Of a stretch of DNA of 64,000 nt, positions 40,759 through 48,948 are shown piece after piece. The position numbers and the translations under genes were made by a program. Positions within the stretch are counted from its first letter, which is position 1; the number at the start of each line of letters is the position of its first letter. Under the pieces are notes generated by a model that was given only the letters and a program-made list of their open reading frames with translations, did not search any database and was not told the DNA's origin. Source of the stretch: Pusillimonas minor (GTDB lineage Bacteria; Pseudomonadota; Gammaproteobacteria; Burkholderiales; Burkholderiaceae_B); NCBI RefSeq assembly GCF_014237865.1, contig NZ_JACJUU010000012.1, positions 1-64,000 of the forward strand, read 5' to 3'.

Positions 40759-41706
40759 ATGGCAAAGAAAATAGTAGTTTGCGGTTCGGTTGCATTCGAC
40801 ACCATTACGGTTTTCGAGGGGCATTTCAAAGATCATATTTTGCCCGACAGCATCCAGTCGCTTAGCGTGTCTTTCTTTGTGCCGTCAATGCGTAAAGAGT
40901 ACGGAGGTTGCGCGGGTAATATTGCCTACAACCTGCGTTTGCTGGGCGGGCATCCTGTGCCCGTCGGCACAGTGGGGGTCGATGCGTCCGACTATCTCGA
41001 GTACATGGGCAGTTTAGGTATCGACGTCAGCCAGGTCCGTGTAATTTCCGACATGTTCACGCCCCAGTGCTTCATCACGACCGACCTCGACAATAACCAG
41101 ATTGCCTCGTTTCACCCGGGTGCCATGGTGCGTTCGGCCGAAAACGATTTTGACAGCAACGGAGCGGTGTGGGGCATTGTGTCGCCCGATTCCAAAGAAG
41201 GCATGTTTGCTCACGCGCGGCGCATGAAAGACGCCGGTATTCCGTTTGTGTTCGACCTGGGGCAGGCCATGCCGCTCTTTTCAGGCGACGACCTTCACGA
41301 AATGATCGATATGGCCACACTGCTGACCGCCAACGATTACGAGGCCAGTGTGATTGCCCAGCGTACCGGTGTGTCCATGGAGGCGTTGTCCGAGCGCCTG
41401 AAGGCCGTTGTGGTAACACGCGGTGCCGAGGGCGCCACCGTGTTCCAGGACGGGAACTCGACGCATATTGATCCGGTCAAAGTTAACGATGTGGTTGATC
41501 CAACAGGGTGTGGCGATGCCCACCGTGCGGGTCTGCTGTATGGGTTGTCCGAGGGCTGGGCCCTGCACGACGCCTGTTGTTTGGCGAATGTCATGGGCGC
41601 GATTAAAATTGGCTCACGCGGCCCGCAAAACCATCAGCCTGGGCGCGACGACATTGCGGCCATGCTTCAGCAACATTATGGGCTGGCATTGCCGGCAGCA
41701 GTTTAA
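40759..41706 (+). CDS. PfkB-family sugar/nucleoside kinase
   Basis: A 315-residue ribokinase-fold kinase. The N-terminal GSVAFDTI and substrate-side YGGCAGNIAYNLRLLGG are seen, and the catalytic segment is DPTGCGDAHRAGLLYG in place of the usual GAGD-F, with the catalytic Asp retained. That pattern and the length suggest an adenosine-kinase-like or sugar kinase rather than phosphofructokinase. It begins one base after the upstream gene and is probably co-transcribed with it. The substrate cannot be read from the sequence. Confidence 0.85.
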   Translation: MAKKIVVCGSVAFDTITVFEGHFKDHILPDSIQSLSVSFFVPSMRKEYGGCAGNIAYNLRLLGGHPVPVGTVGVDASDYLEYMGSLGIDVSQVRVISDMFTPQCFITTDLDNNQIASFHPGAMVRSAENDFDSNGAVWGIVSPDSKEGMFAHARRMKDAGIPFVFDLGQAMPLFSGDDLHEMIDMATLLTANDYEASVIAQRTGVSMEALSERLKAVVVTRGAEGATVFQDGNSTHIDPVKVNDVVDPTGCGDAHRAGLLYGLSEGWALHDACCLANVMGAIKIGSRGPQNHQPGRDDIAAMLQQHYGLALPAAV

Positions 41707-41745
41707 TTATCGGGTCTTGCGTCCAAGGCCTAAAGGAGCATCGAA

Positions 41746-42246
41746 ATGGGTTCGACAGTTACAACACCTGTTCCATCGCGTGGCGGTCGCTGGGCTGCGT
41801 TGGCGGTTGCCGTAGGTAGTCTGGCGGTTATTGCAGGGTGTGCCAATCCCTCGGCGTCCAGTTCTGTATATACCTACGGGCAGGCGCAACAAGAGCAAAT
41901 CGTGCGTATAGGTACGGTGGTGTCAGTACGTCCTGTCACCATTCAAAACGACAAATCGTCGGGTGCCGGCATGATTGCCGGTGGTGCCTTGGGCGGCGTT
42001 GCGGGTAATGCCGTAGGTGGCGGTTCGGGCCGTGCCATTGCAACAGTAGGCGGTGCTATTTTGGGTGGTTTGCTGGGTAACACCATCGAAAACCAGGTCG
42101 GTAAAACCCAGGGCCTCGAAATCACTGTACAGCTCGATAACGGCGAAACCCGTGTTATTGCGCAGGCCGCCGACGTGGCTATTTCTGCAGGCCAGCGCGT
42201 GCGTGTCATTAGCGGCCAGGGCCCAACGCGTGTCGTGCCTATGTAA
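41746..42246 (+). CDS. Glycine-zipper outer-membrane lipoprotein (SlyB-like)
   Basis: A 166-residue lipoprotein. A signal segment ending in the lipobox VIAGC (cysteine near residue 32) is followed by a glycine-zipper stretch of two transmembrane-like hairpins (MIAGGALGGVAGNAVGGGSG, then GGAILGGLLGNTIENQVG) and a beta-rich C-terminal domain. SlyB/PcP family members form nanodomains in the outer membrane and respond to stress. It stands alone with a double terminator after it. Confidence 0.88.
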   Translation: MGSTVTTPVPSRGGRWAALAVAVGSLAVIAGCANPSASSSVYTYGQAQQEQIVRIGTVVSVRPVTIQNDKSSGAGMIAGGALGGVAGNAVGGGSGRAIATVGGAILGGLLGNTIENQVGKTQGLEITVQLDNGETRVIAQAADVAISAGQRVRVISGQGPTRVVPM

Positions 42247-42307
42247 TTGCGTTTAAACGGTTGCACATAAAAAACGCCGCCATAAAGGCAGCGTTCCAGA
42301 CGCATGA

Positions 42308-42345
42308 TAAACCCCGCTGTTTTTTGCAGCGGGGTTTATTTTTTT
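42308..42345 (+). terminator. Terminator after the glycine-zipper gene
   Basis: A perfect 12-bp stem (42308-42319 with 42327-42338) with a T-rich loop, then TTTTTTT. It is the intact form of the terminator at 3366-3399. An imperfect hairpin at 42272-42294 precedes it. Confidence 0.92.
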
Positions 42346-42368
42346 ATGGGTCGACAGACCCCGCCGGC

Positions 42369-42932
42369 TTAAACCCCGAAGAGCCTGTAGGCAAAGCCTT
42401 CGAGCACCATCATGACGATTTGGGCCACGATAAGCAGTACCAGGGGGGAGAAGTCGATACCCCCGGGGCTGGGAAGAATACGGCGGATGGGGTCGAGCAG
42501 TGGCGCGGTAAGTGTTTGCAGTACGGGCATTAACGGCGCCATGGGGTTAACCCAAGACAGCACAACCTGGATGAGCGTGAGCCACAACACCAGGTTGAAC
42601 GCCCATTTAAGTACGGTAAGCAAGCTGGCAACCAGAGCGCCCAGCAACCCGTTGACGACAGGCAAGTGGCCGGTTAACACGAAGAAGGTCAGGAGTAAAA
42701 AGACCAGCGCGGTTAAGTAGGCGCCCAGCAGGCTGGGCCAGTCGAGGAACTTGCCGGCAGGGACGACTTTTTTAATGGGCTGTACCAGCCAGTCGGTAAT
42801 GCGTAAAACCGCCTGTGCGTAGGGGTTGAACGGGTGCAGGCGGATGGCGTACATCCAGGCGCGGATGATAAGCGCAATGCCAAACAGCGAAAAGACGATG
42901 TTGATAATGAAGTGCAGAATATTGCCAAACAT
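42369..42932 (-). CDS. yggT: YggT-family membrane protein
   Basis: A 187-residue inner-membrane protein with two YggT repeats, each a pair of helices around a conserved motif: IRAWMYAIRLHPFNPYAQAV and WVNPMAPLMPVLQTLTAPLLDPIRRILP (seen in part). E. coli YggT affects osmotic tolerance when expressed; the biochemical role is not established. It follows the H1-like gene on the same strand at a distance of about 200 bases, and its terminal T-run lies in the terminator region shared with the convergent lipoprotein gene. Confidence 0.92.
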   Translation of the reverse strand: MFGNILHFIINIVFSLFGIALIIRAWMYAIRLHPFNPYAQAVLRITDWLVQPIKKVVPAGKFLDWPSLLGAYLTALVFLLLTFFVLTGHLPVVNGLLGALVASLLTVLKWAFNLVLWLTLIQVVLSWVNPMAPLMPVLQTLTAPLLDPIRRILPSPGGIDFSPLVLLIVAQIVMMVLEGFAYRLFGV

Positions 42933-43073
42933 GAGTAGTCGCCAGCCTGAAAATTAACAACAGTGCATTGTCGCACGAGCGCAGGGCTTGCGCATGCAGA
43001 AACGTTGCTCGCCAGTCGGCCGGTAAGGTGCGGCTGATGACAGACCGGGCAGTGTGTGGGGTAGCACCCATAA

Positions 43074-43100
43074 AAACTGCCTGGCAAGGCCAGGCAGTTT
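43074..43100 (-). terminator. Terminator after the H1-like gene
   Basis: An 11-bp perfect stem (43074-43084 with 43090-43100) around a 5-base loop, followed on the minus strand by TTTTTA. It is 29 bases after the H1-like stop. Confidence 0.88.
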
Positions 43101-43129
43101 GAAGGAGGTAAAGCCGGTATTTTTAAGGC

Positions 43130-43759
43130 TTAGGGCCGGTCGCCGGTAGGAAAGGGCCACGATGCCACAGGGTTTACTGTTTTCTTGGCTTCGGTGGCTT
43201 GGGCGCCTTTGCTGGCCTTGGCTTCAGCTTTGGTGGCTTTAGCCTTTTTTTCTTTCTTGGCTTTTTTTTCGGTTTTCTTTTCTTCTTTTTTGGCCTTGGG
43301 CGCGTCGGCTTTGGGCGTTGCCGACTTGGCAGGCGCTGCTTTTTTAGCTACCGCTTTTTTTGCGGGTGCTGCGGCGGCTTTAGTGGCTGCTTTTTTTGCT
43401 GGCACTGCTTTTTTGGCTACGGCCTTTTTAGCGGGTGCGGCCTTTTTGGCAACCGCTTTTTTGGCTGGCGCTGCTTTTTTAGCAACCGTTTTTTTAGCAG
43501 GTGCGGCCTTTTTGGCTACGGCTTTTTTAGCGGGTGCTGCTTTTTTGGCAACCGCCTTTTTGGCTGGCGCGGCTTTTTTGGCTACTGTTTTTTTGGCAGG
43601 TGCCGCTTTTTTAGCCACCGCTTTTTTGGCGGGTGCGGCCTTGGTGGCCGTTACTGCTTTTTTAGCGGGCGCTGCTTTGGTTGCTGCTACTTTTTTTGCT
43701 GGTGCTGCTTTTTTTGCAGCCGCCTTCTTGGGGGTTGCTGCCTTCTTGGCTGTAGCCAT
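43130..43759 (-). CDS. Histone H1-like nucleoid protein
   Basis: A 209-residue protein made almost wholly of Lys, Ala and Pro. Residues ~30-145 are a tandem array of an 11-residue unit (APAKKAVAKKA and variants), followed by a Lys/Glu-rich stretch and the non-repetitive end NPVASWPFPTGD. Such basic tails bind DNA like eukaryotic histone H1; relatives include BpH1 of Bordetella and AlgR3/AlgP of Pseudomonas, and copy number of the repeat varies between strains. The start was set at ATG 43757-43759 behind AAGGAG. It should compact DNA or modulate transcription globally. Confidence 0.88.
   Translation of the reverse strand: MATAKKAATPKKAAAKKAAPAKKVAATKAAPAKKAVTATKAAPAKKAVAKKAAPAKKTVAKKAAPAKKAVAKKAAPAKKAVAKKAAPAKKTVAKKAAPAKKAVAKKAAPAKKAVAKKAVPAKKAATKAAAAPAKKAVAKKAAPAKSATPKADAPKAKKEEKKTEKKAKKEKKAKATKAEAKASKGAQATEAKKTVNPVASWPFPTGDRP
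43325..43672 (-). repeat. 33-base tandem repeats in the H1-like gene
   Basis: About ten imperfect copies of a 33-base unit encode the APAKKxVAKKA repeat (x is Ala or Thr). Unit sequences differ mainly at third positions and at Ala/Thr/Val codons. Such in-frame arrays grow and shrink by recombination or replication slippage, which would alter the length of the DNA-binding tail. Confidence 0.85.
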
Positions 43760-43798
43760 AGTGATGCTCCTTGAGAATGAATCGTACAGAACGTCCAC

Positions 43799-43844
43799 CC
43801 ATTTGATATGGCCCCCACATTATGGTGCGACCCATTTCAAATGG
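43799..43844. promoter_or_regulatory. Paired CCATTT-N-AAATGG palindromes upstream of the H1-like gene
   Basis: CCATTTCAAATGG (43832-43844) is a perfect palindrome around one base. CCATTTGATATGG (43799-43811) matches it except at two bases and is 33 bases away, about three helical turns. Both lie 40-85 bases before the start codon, where an operator or activator site would be. CATAAT on the minus strand lies between them as a possible -10. Which protein binds is unknown. Confidence 0.5.
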
Positions 43845-43914
43845 CACAAGCGTGCAAAGTGCACAGCACCCGGCACGCTATGAGTCTAACGTAAGCAGTA
43901 ACACTATCCAAGCA

Positions 43915-45084
43915 TTATTCCCAGCTTAGGGCCCCACCTGTTTGATATTCGATAACACGTGTCTCAAAAAAGTTGCGTTCTTTCTTGAGGTCGATCATTT
44001 CGGCCATCCAGGGGAAGGGGTTTTCTTCTTGCGGGAAGAGCGGCTCGATACCGATTTGCTGGCAACGGCGGTTGGCAATGAAGCGCAGATACGACTTGAA
44101 CATGGATGCGTTCAGGCCCAATACACCGCGTGGCATGGTGTCTTCGGCATATGCGTATTCAAGATCGACGGCCTTGCGGAAGAGCTCGCGAATTTCTTCG
44201 CGGAACTCTGGTGTCCAGAGGTGCGGGTTCTCGAGTTTGATGGTGTTGATCAGGTCGATGCCGAAATTGCAGTGCATGGACTCGTCGCGCAAGATGTACA
44301 TGTACTGTTCGGCGGCGCCTGTCATTTTGTTCTGGCGGCCCAATGCAAGAATTTGGGTGAAGCCCACATAAAAGAACAGGCCTTCCATCAGGCAAGCAAA
44401 TACGATAAGCGACTTGAGCAGTGTCTGGTCGGCTTCGGGCGTGCCGGTATTGAAGTTGGGGTCGGCGATGGCGTCGATGAACGGAATGAGGAATTCGTCT
44501 TTGGCGCGGATCGACGGGACTTCGTGGTACGCATTGAAAATTTCAGATTCGTCGAGGTCGAGGCTTTCGACGATGTACTGATAGGCGTGCGTATGGATGG
44601 CTTCTTCAAAGGCCTGGCGCAACAAGAACTGCCGGCATTCGGGGGCAGTGATGTGGCGGTATGTACCCAGCACAATATTGTTGGCGGCCAGCGAGTCGGC
44701 CGTGACAAAGAAGCCCAGGTTGCGTTTAACAATGCGGCGCTCGTCTTCGGTTAAACCCGTGGGGTTTTTCCAGAGCGCGATGTCGCGCGACATATTGACC
44801 TCTTGCGGCATCCAGTGGTTGGCGCAGGTGGCGAGGTACTTTTCCCAGGCCCACTTGTATTTGAATGGCACAAGTTGGTTGACGTCGGTTTGGCCATTGA
44901 TGATGCGCTTGTCGGCCGCGCTGACGCGGCCCGCCGAGGCTGGCGTTGCAGCAGCCGAAGCCGTCGCTGCAACAGGGTTGGCCATAGCGACGTCGGGCTG
45001 GGTGTGTGCCGCAGGCGCCGCCGGGCGCGGCGCTGCTGCGGGGGTAGGGGTGCCGAGGGGGGTATCGTCGTCCCAGTTAAGCAT
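43915..45084 (-). CDS. nrdB: Class Ia ribonucleotide reductase, beta subunit
   Basis: A 389-residue subunit that houses the diiron-tyrosyl radical cofactor. The metal ligands and radical Tyr are in [13 protein letters not shown] (Glu-x2-His-x3-Tyr), with further ligands in the EGLFFYVGF and [10 protein letters not shown] segments. The last residues (QTGGALSWE) match the tail that docks on NrdA. The first ~55 residues are an Ala/Pro-rich extension absent from E. coli NrdB. It lies 33 bases downstream of nrdA in a conserved operon. Confidence 0.97.
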   Translation of the reverse strand: MLNWDDDTPLGTPTPAAAPRPAAPAAHTQPDVAMANPVAATASAAATPASAGRVSAADKRIINGQTDVNQLVPFKYKWAWEKYLATCANHWMPQEVNMSRDIALWKNPTGLTEDERRIVKRNLGFFVTADSLAANNIVLGTYRHITAPECRQFLLRQAFEEAIHTHAYQYIVESLDLDESEIFNAYHEVPSIRAKDEFLIPFIDAIADPNFNTGTPEADQTLLKSLIVFACLMEGLFFYVGFTQILALGRQNKMTGAAEQYMYILRDESMHCNFGIDLINTIKLENPHLWTPEFREEIRELFRKAVDLEYAYAEDTMPRGVLGLNASMFKSYLRFIANRRCQQIGIEPLFPQEENPFPWMAEMIDLKKERNFFETRVIEYQTGGALSWE

Positions 45085-45117
45085 GATGATTAAACCTTTT
45101 AAATGTATTGGCAGGCG

Positions 45118-48048
45118 TTACTGGCAAGCTTCGCACTCTTCGAAGCCGTCGTCGCCAGGGCGCAAAGTGCATACGGTGCCCATGACTTCGGCTTCGGGCA
45201 GGTCGGGTGCCGTTGCAACGGGCGCAGGGGCTGCAGCCATACCGCCGCTCATGCCGCTTTGGGCAACAGCATTCAGTTCGCCGCCGCGGCCGGTAGATTT
45301 TTCGGCGTTGGTTGCACCGCTTGAACGCAGGTAGTACGTGGTCTTCAGGCCGCGAACCCAGGCCAGCTTGTAGGTGGCGTCGAGTTTTTTACCCGACACG
45401 CCGGCCATGAAGATGTTCAGTGACTGGGCCTGATCGATCCATTTTTGGCGACGCGCCGCACATTCGACGACCCAGCTTGGATCAACCTCGAAGGCGGTAG
45501 CGTAAAGTTCGCGCAGGTCTTCGGGGATGCGGTCGATGCGTGCCAGGCTGCCATCGAAGTACTTCAGGTCGGCGACCATGACTTCGTCCCAGAGGCCGTG
45601 GGCTTTCAGGTCGCGCACCAGGTAGTCGTTGACGACAGTGAACTCGCCCGACAGGTTTGATTTGACGTACAGGTTGCGATAGGTAGGTTCGATGCAGGGC
45701 GACACACCAATGATGTTGGAAATGGTGGCGGTAGGCGCTACGGCTACGCAGTTGGAGTTGCGCATGCCGTATTGCTTGATGTGCGCACGCAGGGCGTCCC
45801 AGTCCATGCTGCTGCTGTCGTCGACTTCGACGTAGCCGCCGCGTTCTTCGCGCAGCATTCTCAGGGTGTCTTGCGGCAGAATGCCGCGATCCCAGAGCGA
45901 GCCACGGAAGCTGGCGTAAGGCCCGCGCTCGGCGGCCAGTTTGCTGGAGGCCAGGTAGGCGTAGTAGCAAACGGCTTCCATCGAGCGGTCGGAGAATTCG
46001 ACAGCGGCTTGCGAGGCAAACGGAACGCGCAAGATATGCAGGGCGTCTTGGAAGCCCATGATACCCATGCCGACCGGGCGATGACGCACGTTCGAGTTGC
46101 GGGCCTTGGGTACGGCGTAATAGTTGATGTCGATGACGTTATCGAGCATGCGCATGGCCACGCTGATGGTGCGCTGCAGCTTGTCGTGGTCGAGCGTGTA
46201 GGTGCCGTCGGCGTTTTGCTTGATGTGCGCAGCCAGGTTGACCGAGCCCAGGTTGCAGACCGCAATTTCAGACTCGTTGGTGTTCAGGGTGATTTCGGTG
46301 CACAGATTAGAGCTGTGAACCACACCAACGTGCTGTTGCGGCGAACGAATATTGCATGGGTCTTTGAAAGTCAGCCAGGGGTGACCGGTTTCGAAGAGCA
46401 TGGAAAGCATCTTGCGCCACAGCGTTGCGGCCGGGATGGTCTTGTGCAGGGGCAGGTCGCCGCGCGCAGCTTTGGCTTCGTAACCGGTGTAGGCTTCTTC
46501 GAAGGCCTTGCCGTATTTGTCGTGCAGGTCGGGTACGTCGGATGGCGAGAACAAAGTCCAGTCGCCGTTTTCCATGACGCGCTTCATGAACAGGTCGGGG
46601 ATCCAGTTGGCCGTGTTCATGTCGTGCGTGCGGCGGCGTTCGTCGCCGGTGTTCTTGCGCAGTTCGAGGAACTCTTCGATGTCGAGGTGCCAGGTTTCGA
46701 GGTAGGCGCAAACAGCACCTTTGCGCTTGCCGCCCTGGTTAACGGCAACCGCCGTATCGTTGACAACCTTAAGGAAGGGGACCACGCCCTGGCTTTCGCC
46801 GTTGGTGCCTTTGATATGGCTGCGCAGCGCACGTACCGGTGTCCAGTCGTTGCCCAGGCCGCCGGCGTATTTGGCCAGCAAAGCGTTTTCTTTGATGGCG
46901 TCGTAGATGCCGACCAGGTCGTCGGACACGGTGGTGAGGTAGCAGGACGACAATTGCGAGTGCAGCGTGCCGGAGTTGAACAGCGTGGGCGTTGAGCTCA
47001 TGAAGTCGAACGACGACAGAATGTCGTAGAACTCGATGGCGCGGGTTTCGCGGTCGATTTCGTTCAGGGCCAGGCCCATGGCGACACGCATGAAGAAAAT
47101 TTGCGGCAGTTCGATGCGGCGGCCACGAACGTGCAGGAAGTAGCGGTCGTACAGGGTTTGCAGGCCCAAATACGAAAACTGGTTGTCGCGCTCGGCTTTC
47201 AGGGCAGCGGCCAGCTTGGGCAGGTCGAACTGGCCCAGCTTGTCGTCGAGCAGGCCGTTTTCAATACCGGTTTTGATGAAGCGGGGCAGGTATTCGGCGT
47301 AGCGGGTGTTCATCTCGGCTTGCGAGACTTCTTCGCCGAGTACTTCGGCACGGATTGTGTGCAGTAACAGGCGTGCGGTGACCTGGCTGTAGGCCGGGTC
47401 GTTTTCGACCATGGCGCGTGCCGACAAAATAGCCGACTTGTAGACTTCGTCGGCGGGGATGCCGTCGTACAGATTCTTGATGGTTTCTTTAAGAATGGCG
47501 TCGGTGTCGATTTGTACGGGCAGATCAACACCGGCGGCGTCGATGGTGGCTTTGAGCTGATCGAGGTCGAGCGGGCGGCGCACACCGTTGTCGGTGACAT
47601 GCAGTACGACCGCTTGCGTGGGTGTGGGGTTGGCCGATTCGGCGCGTGCGCGTTCTTGGGCGCGTTTTTCGCGGTACAGCACGTAGGCACGGGCAACGTC
47701 GTGTTCGCCCGAACGCATGAGTGACAGTTCGACCTGGTCTTGAATGTCTTCGATGTGGAACGTGCCACCGCCTGGGCGGTTGCGAACCAGCGCGTTGACG
47801 ACCTGGGAGGTGAGTTGCTCGACCAGTTCGCGAACGCGGGCAGATGCCGCACCCTGACCGCCATTGACGGCCAGAAAGGCTTTGGTCATGGCGATGGCAA
47901 TTTTGTTGGGCTCGAAGGCGACGACGGCGCCATTACGACGAATGGTGCTGAAATTTTGCCAGGGGTTGTTGGCCTTGCCGGTGCTGCCCGATTTTGCGGC
48001 GGGCGACGGCTGCTGGGCGGTCGTGGATTCGGTTTGAGAAGTCTGCAT
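45118..48048 (-). CDS. nrdA: Class Ia ribonucleotide reductase, alpha subunit
   Basis: A 976-residue catalytic subunit reducing ribonucleoside diphosphates. Active-site Cys are in SSCYLTTV, SSNLCTEITL and AVCNLGSVNLA; the radical-path tyrosines are in TTYYLRS; the terminal redox pair is CEAC. The N-terminus carries two ATP-cone-like domains: one about 35-140 (STIRRNGAVVAFEPNKIAIA) and a second about 150-245 corresponding to that of E. coli NrdA. Two cones also occur in Pseudomonas NrdA. The start was set at ATG 48046-48048 behind AGGAG. The gene is preceded by a promoter overlapped by two NrdR boxes. Confidence 0.98.
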   Translation of the reverse strand: MQTSQTESTTAQQPSPAAKSGSTGKANNPWQNFSTIRRNGAVVAFEPNKIAIAMTKAFLAVNGGQGAASARVRELVEQLTSQVVNALVRNRPGGGTFHIEDIQDQVELSLMRSGEHDVARAYVLYREKRAQERARAESANPTPTQAVVLHVTDNGVRRPLDLDQLKATIDAAGVDLPVQIDTDAILKETIKNLYDGIPADEVYKSAILSARAMVENDPAYSQVTARLLLHTIRAEVLGEEVSQAEMNTRYAEYLPRFIKTGIENGLLDDKLGQFDLPKLAAALKAERDNQFSYLGLQTLYDRYFLHVRGRRIELPQIFFMRVAMGLALNEIDRETRAIEFYDILSSFDFMSSTPTLFNSGTLHSQLSSCYLTTVSDDLVGIYDAIKENALLAKYAGGLGNDWTPVRALRSHIKGTNGESQGVVPFLKVVNDTAVAVNQGGKRKGAVCAYLETWHLDIEEFLELRKNTGDERRRTHDMNTANWIPDLFMKRVMENGDWTLFSPSDVPDLHDKYGKAFEEAYTGYEAKAARGDLPLHKTIPAATLWRKMLSMLFETGHPWLTFKDPCNIRSPQQHVGVVHSSNLCTEITLNTNESEIAVCNLGSVNLAAHIKQNADGTYTLDHDKLQRTISVAMRMLDNVIDINYYAVPKARNSNVRHRPVGMGIMGFQDALHILRVPFASQAAVEFSDRSMEAVCYYAYLASSKLAAERGPYASFRGSLWDRGILPQDTLRMLREERGGYVEVDDSSSMDWDALRAHIKQYGMRNSNCVAVAPTATISNIIGVSPCIEPTYRNLYVKSNLSGEFTVVNDYLVRDLKAHGLWDEVMVADLKYFDGSLARIDRIPEDLRELYATAFEVDPSWVVECAARRQKWIDQAQSLNIFMAGVSGKKLDATYKLAWVRGLKTTYYLRSSGATNAEKSTGRGGELNAVAQSGMSGGMAAAPAPVATAPDLPEAEVMGTVCTLRPGDDGFEECEACQ

Positions 48049-48163
48049 GAGGGCTCCTGGAAACGGCGTGCTTTTTAAGCGCCGAAGCGTGTTTTTATGA
48101 ATGGTGGAAGAGAGAACAGACTGCAAAACTGCGGTTTTTACTGCTGTGCTTCTTTTTTGTTGT

Positions 48164-48212
48164 AACCACTATATATAGTGGTTTAAGTAATTTTGAGCAC
48201 TAATTGTAGTGT
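48164..48212. promoter_or_regulatory. Two NrdR boxes upstream of nrdAB
   Basis: CCACTATATATAGTGG (48166-48181) is a perfect 16-base palindrome, extending to 20 bases with flanking AA/TT. GCACTAATTGTAGTGT (48197-48212) is a second box. Their centres are 31 bases apart, three helical turns, as in characterised NrdR sites. The second box overlaps the -10 element. NrdR, whose gene is not in the window, should repress nrdAB when dATP is high. Confidence 0.92.
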
Positions 48213-48231
48213 CTGGTCTCGGGCGAATCAA
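48203..48231 (-). promoter_or_regulatory. Predicted nrdAB promoter
   Basis: On the minus strand TTGATT (48226-48231) and TACAAT (48203-48208) are separated by 17 bases. The -10 lies within NrdR box 2. The transcript leader would be about 150 bases. Confidence 0.75.
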
Positions 48232-48446
48232 GCCGGTTTTACATGAATTTTTTGTTTATCCGGGAAAAAAATCGGGCAAATCCGGCCAAGTCATTGATAG
48301 TGCTTGGAAACCTCTTTATTCGATTATTTTCGGGCCGCTGCCGGCGGGCTGGAAGCCTGTCTTGGTGAGCAAATGTTGCACCCCATTGGCAAGGGGCGTC
48401 TGCCCTTGGTATCTTGCCAAATCGTTTAATTTTTTCAGCAGGTGTT
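48232..48446. other. Intergenic, nothing recognised
   Basis: This stretch between the nrdA promoter and the lipoprotein start is the upstream half of a 398-base gap (48049-48446). It presumably holds the promoter of the rightward lipoprotein gene, but no convincing -35/-10 pair, hairpin or small ORF could be supported. Confidence 0.4.
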
Positions 48447-48941
48447 ATGCGTCGGTTACACATAAACAGGGTTGCGGGCGGTAGTGCCGTCGTGGGGTTG
48501 GCCGTTTTGTTGGCGGCGTGCGCCCCTATCGGGCAGCAAAGGTCGCAGGCTCCGGCCCCCCTGCCGCAATGTCAGGCCGCAGCGGCCGGGCAAGCGATGG
48601 TCGGAAACTGGCTGGGTACCCGCAAGTCGCCGGGCATTGCCGGCGAGCTTAAGGTCTGGATACAACTAGGGCCCGACGGGAAAATGGCGTACGGCGAGCA
48701 ATTACAGCGCCGTGGCAAACCGCCGCAGTCGTTAAGCGAAGAAGGCTGCTGGCGTCTTGAAGGCCAAACGCTGGTGTTGCAAACCTTGCGCTCGAATGGT
48801 GCCGAGGTCGAAACCGACGACCCCATTTACACTAACAATTACACCGTAGGTGCGCAGTCGGGGCGTCAGTTGCGTTTGCGGGCGCCCGACGGCGACATTA
48901 CCCTGGGCCGCATGCCCAACGACTACCGTTTGCCTTTTTAA
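48447..48941 (+). CDS. Small lipoprotein, META/HslJ-like context unclear
   Basis: A 164-residue protein with a lipoprotein signal (AVVGLAVLLAAC; lipidated cysteine near residue 25), then a short proline-rich linker and a domain with MVGNWLGTRKSPG and a beta-rich C-terminal half. It could be a distant relative of META/HslJ heat-stress proteins but no diagnostic motif is seen, so I leave the function open. The start was set at ATG 48447 behind AGGTG. It converges on gltX with seven bases between stop codons. Confidence 0.7.
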   Translation: MRRLHINRVAGGSAVVGLAVLLAACAPIGQQRSQAPAPLPQCQAAAAGQAMVGNWLGTRKSPGIAGELKVWIQLGPDGKMAYGEQLQRRGKPPQSLSEEGCWRLEGQTLVLQTLRSNGAEVETDDPIYTNNYTVGAQSGRQLRLRAPDGDITLGRMPNDYRLPF

Positions 48942-48948
48942 GCCCCGG

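Noticed and set aside
43325-43672. CRISPR-like regularly spaced repeats
   Set aside because: The repeats are contiguous, in frame and encode a Lys/Ala-rich protein; there are no unique spacers and no cas genes.
45772-46995. A 407-codon rightward open frame inside nrdA
   Set aside because: Antisense to nrdA, no family motif, and its start and end fall inside conserved catalytic regions of the real gene.
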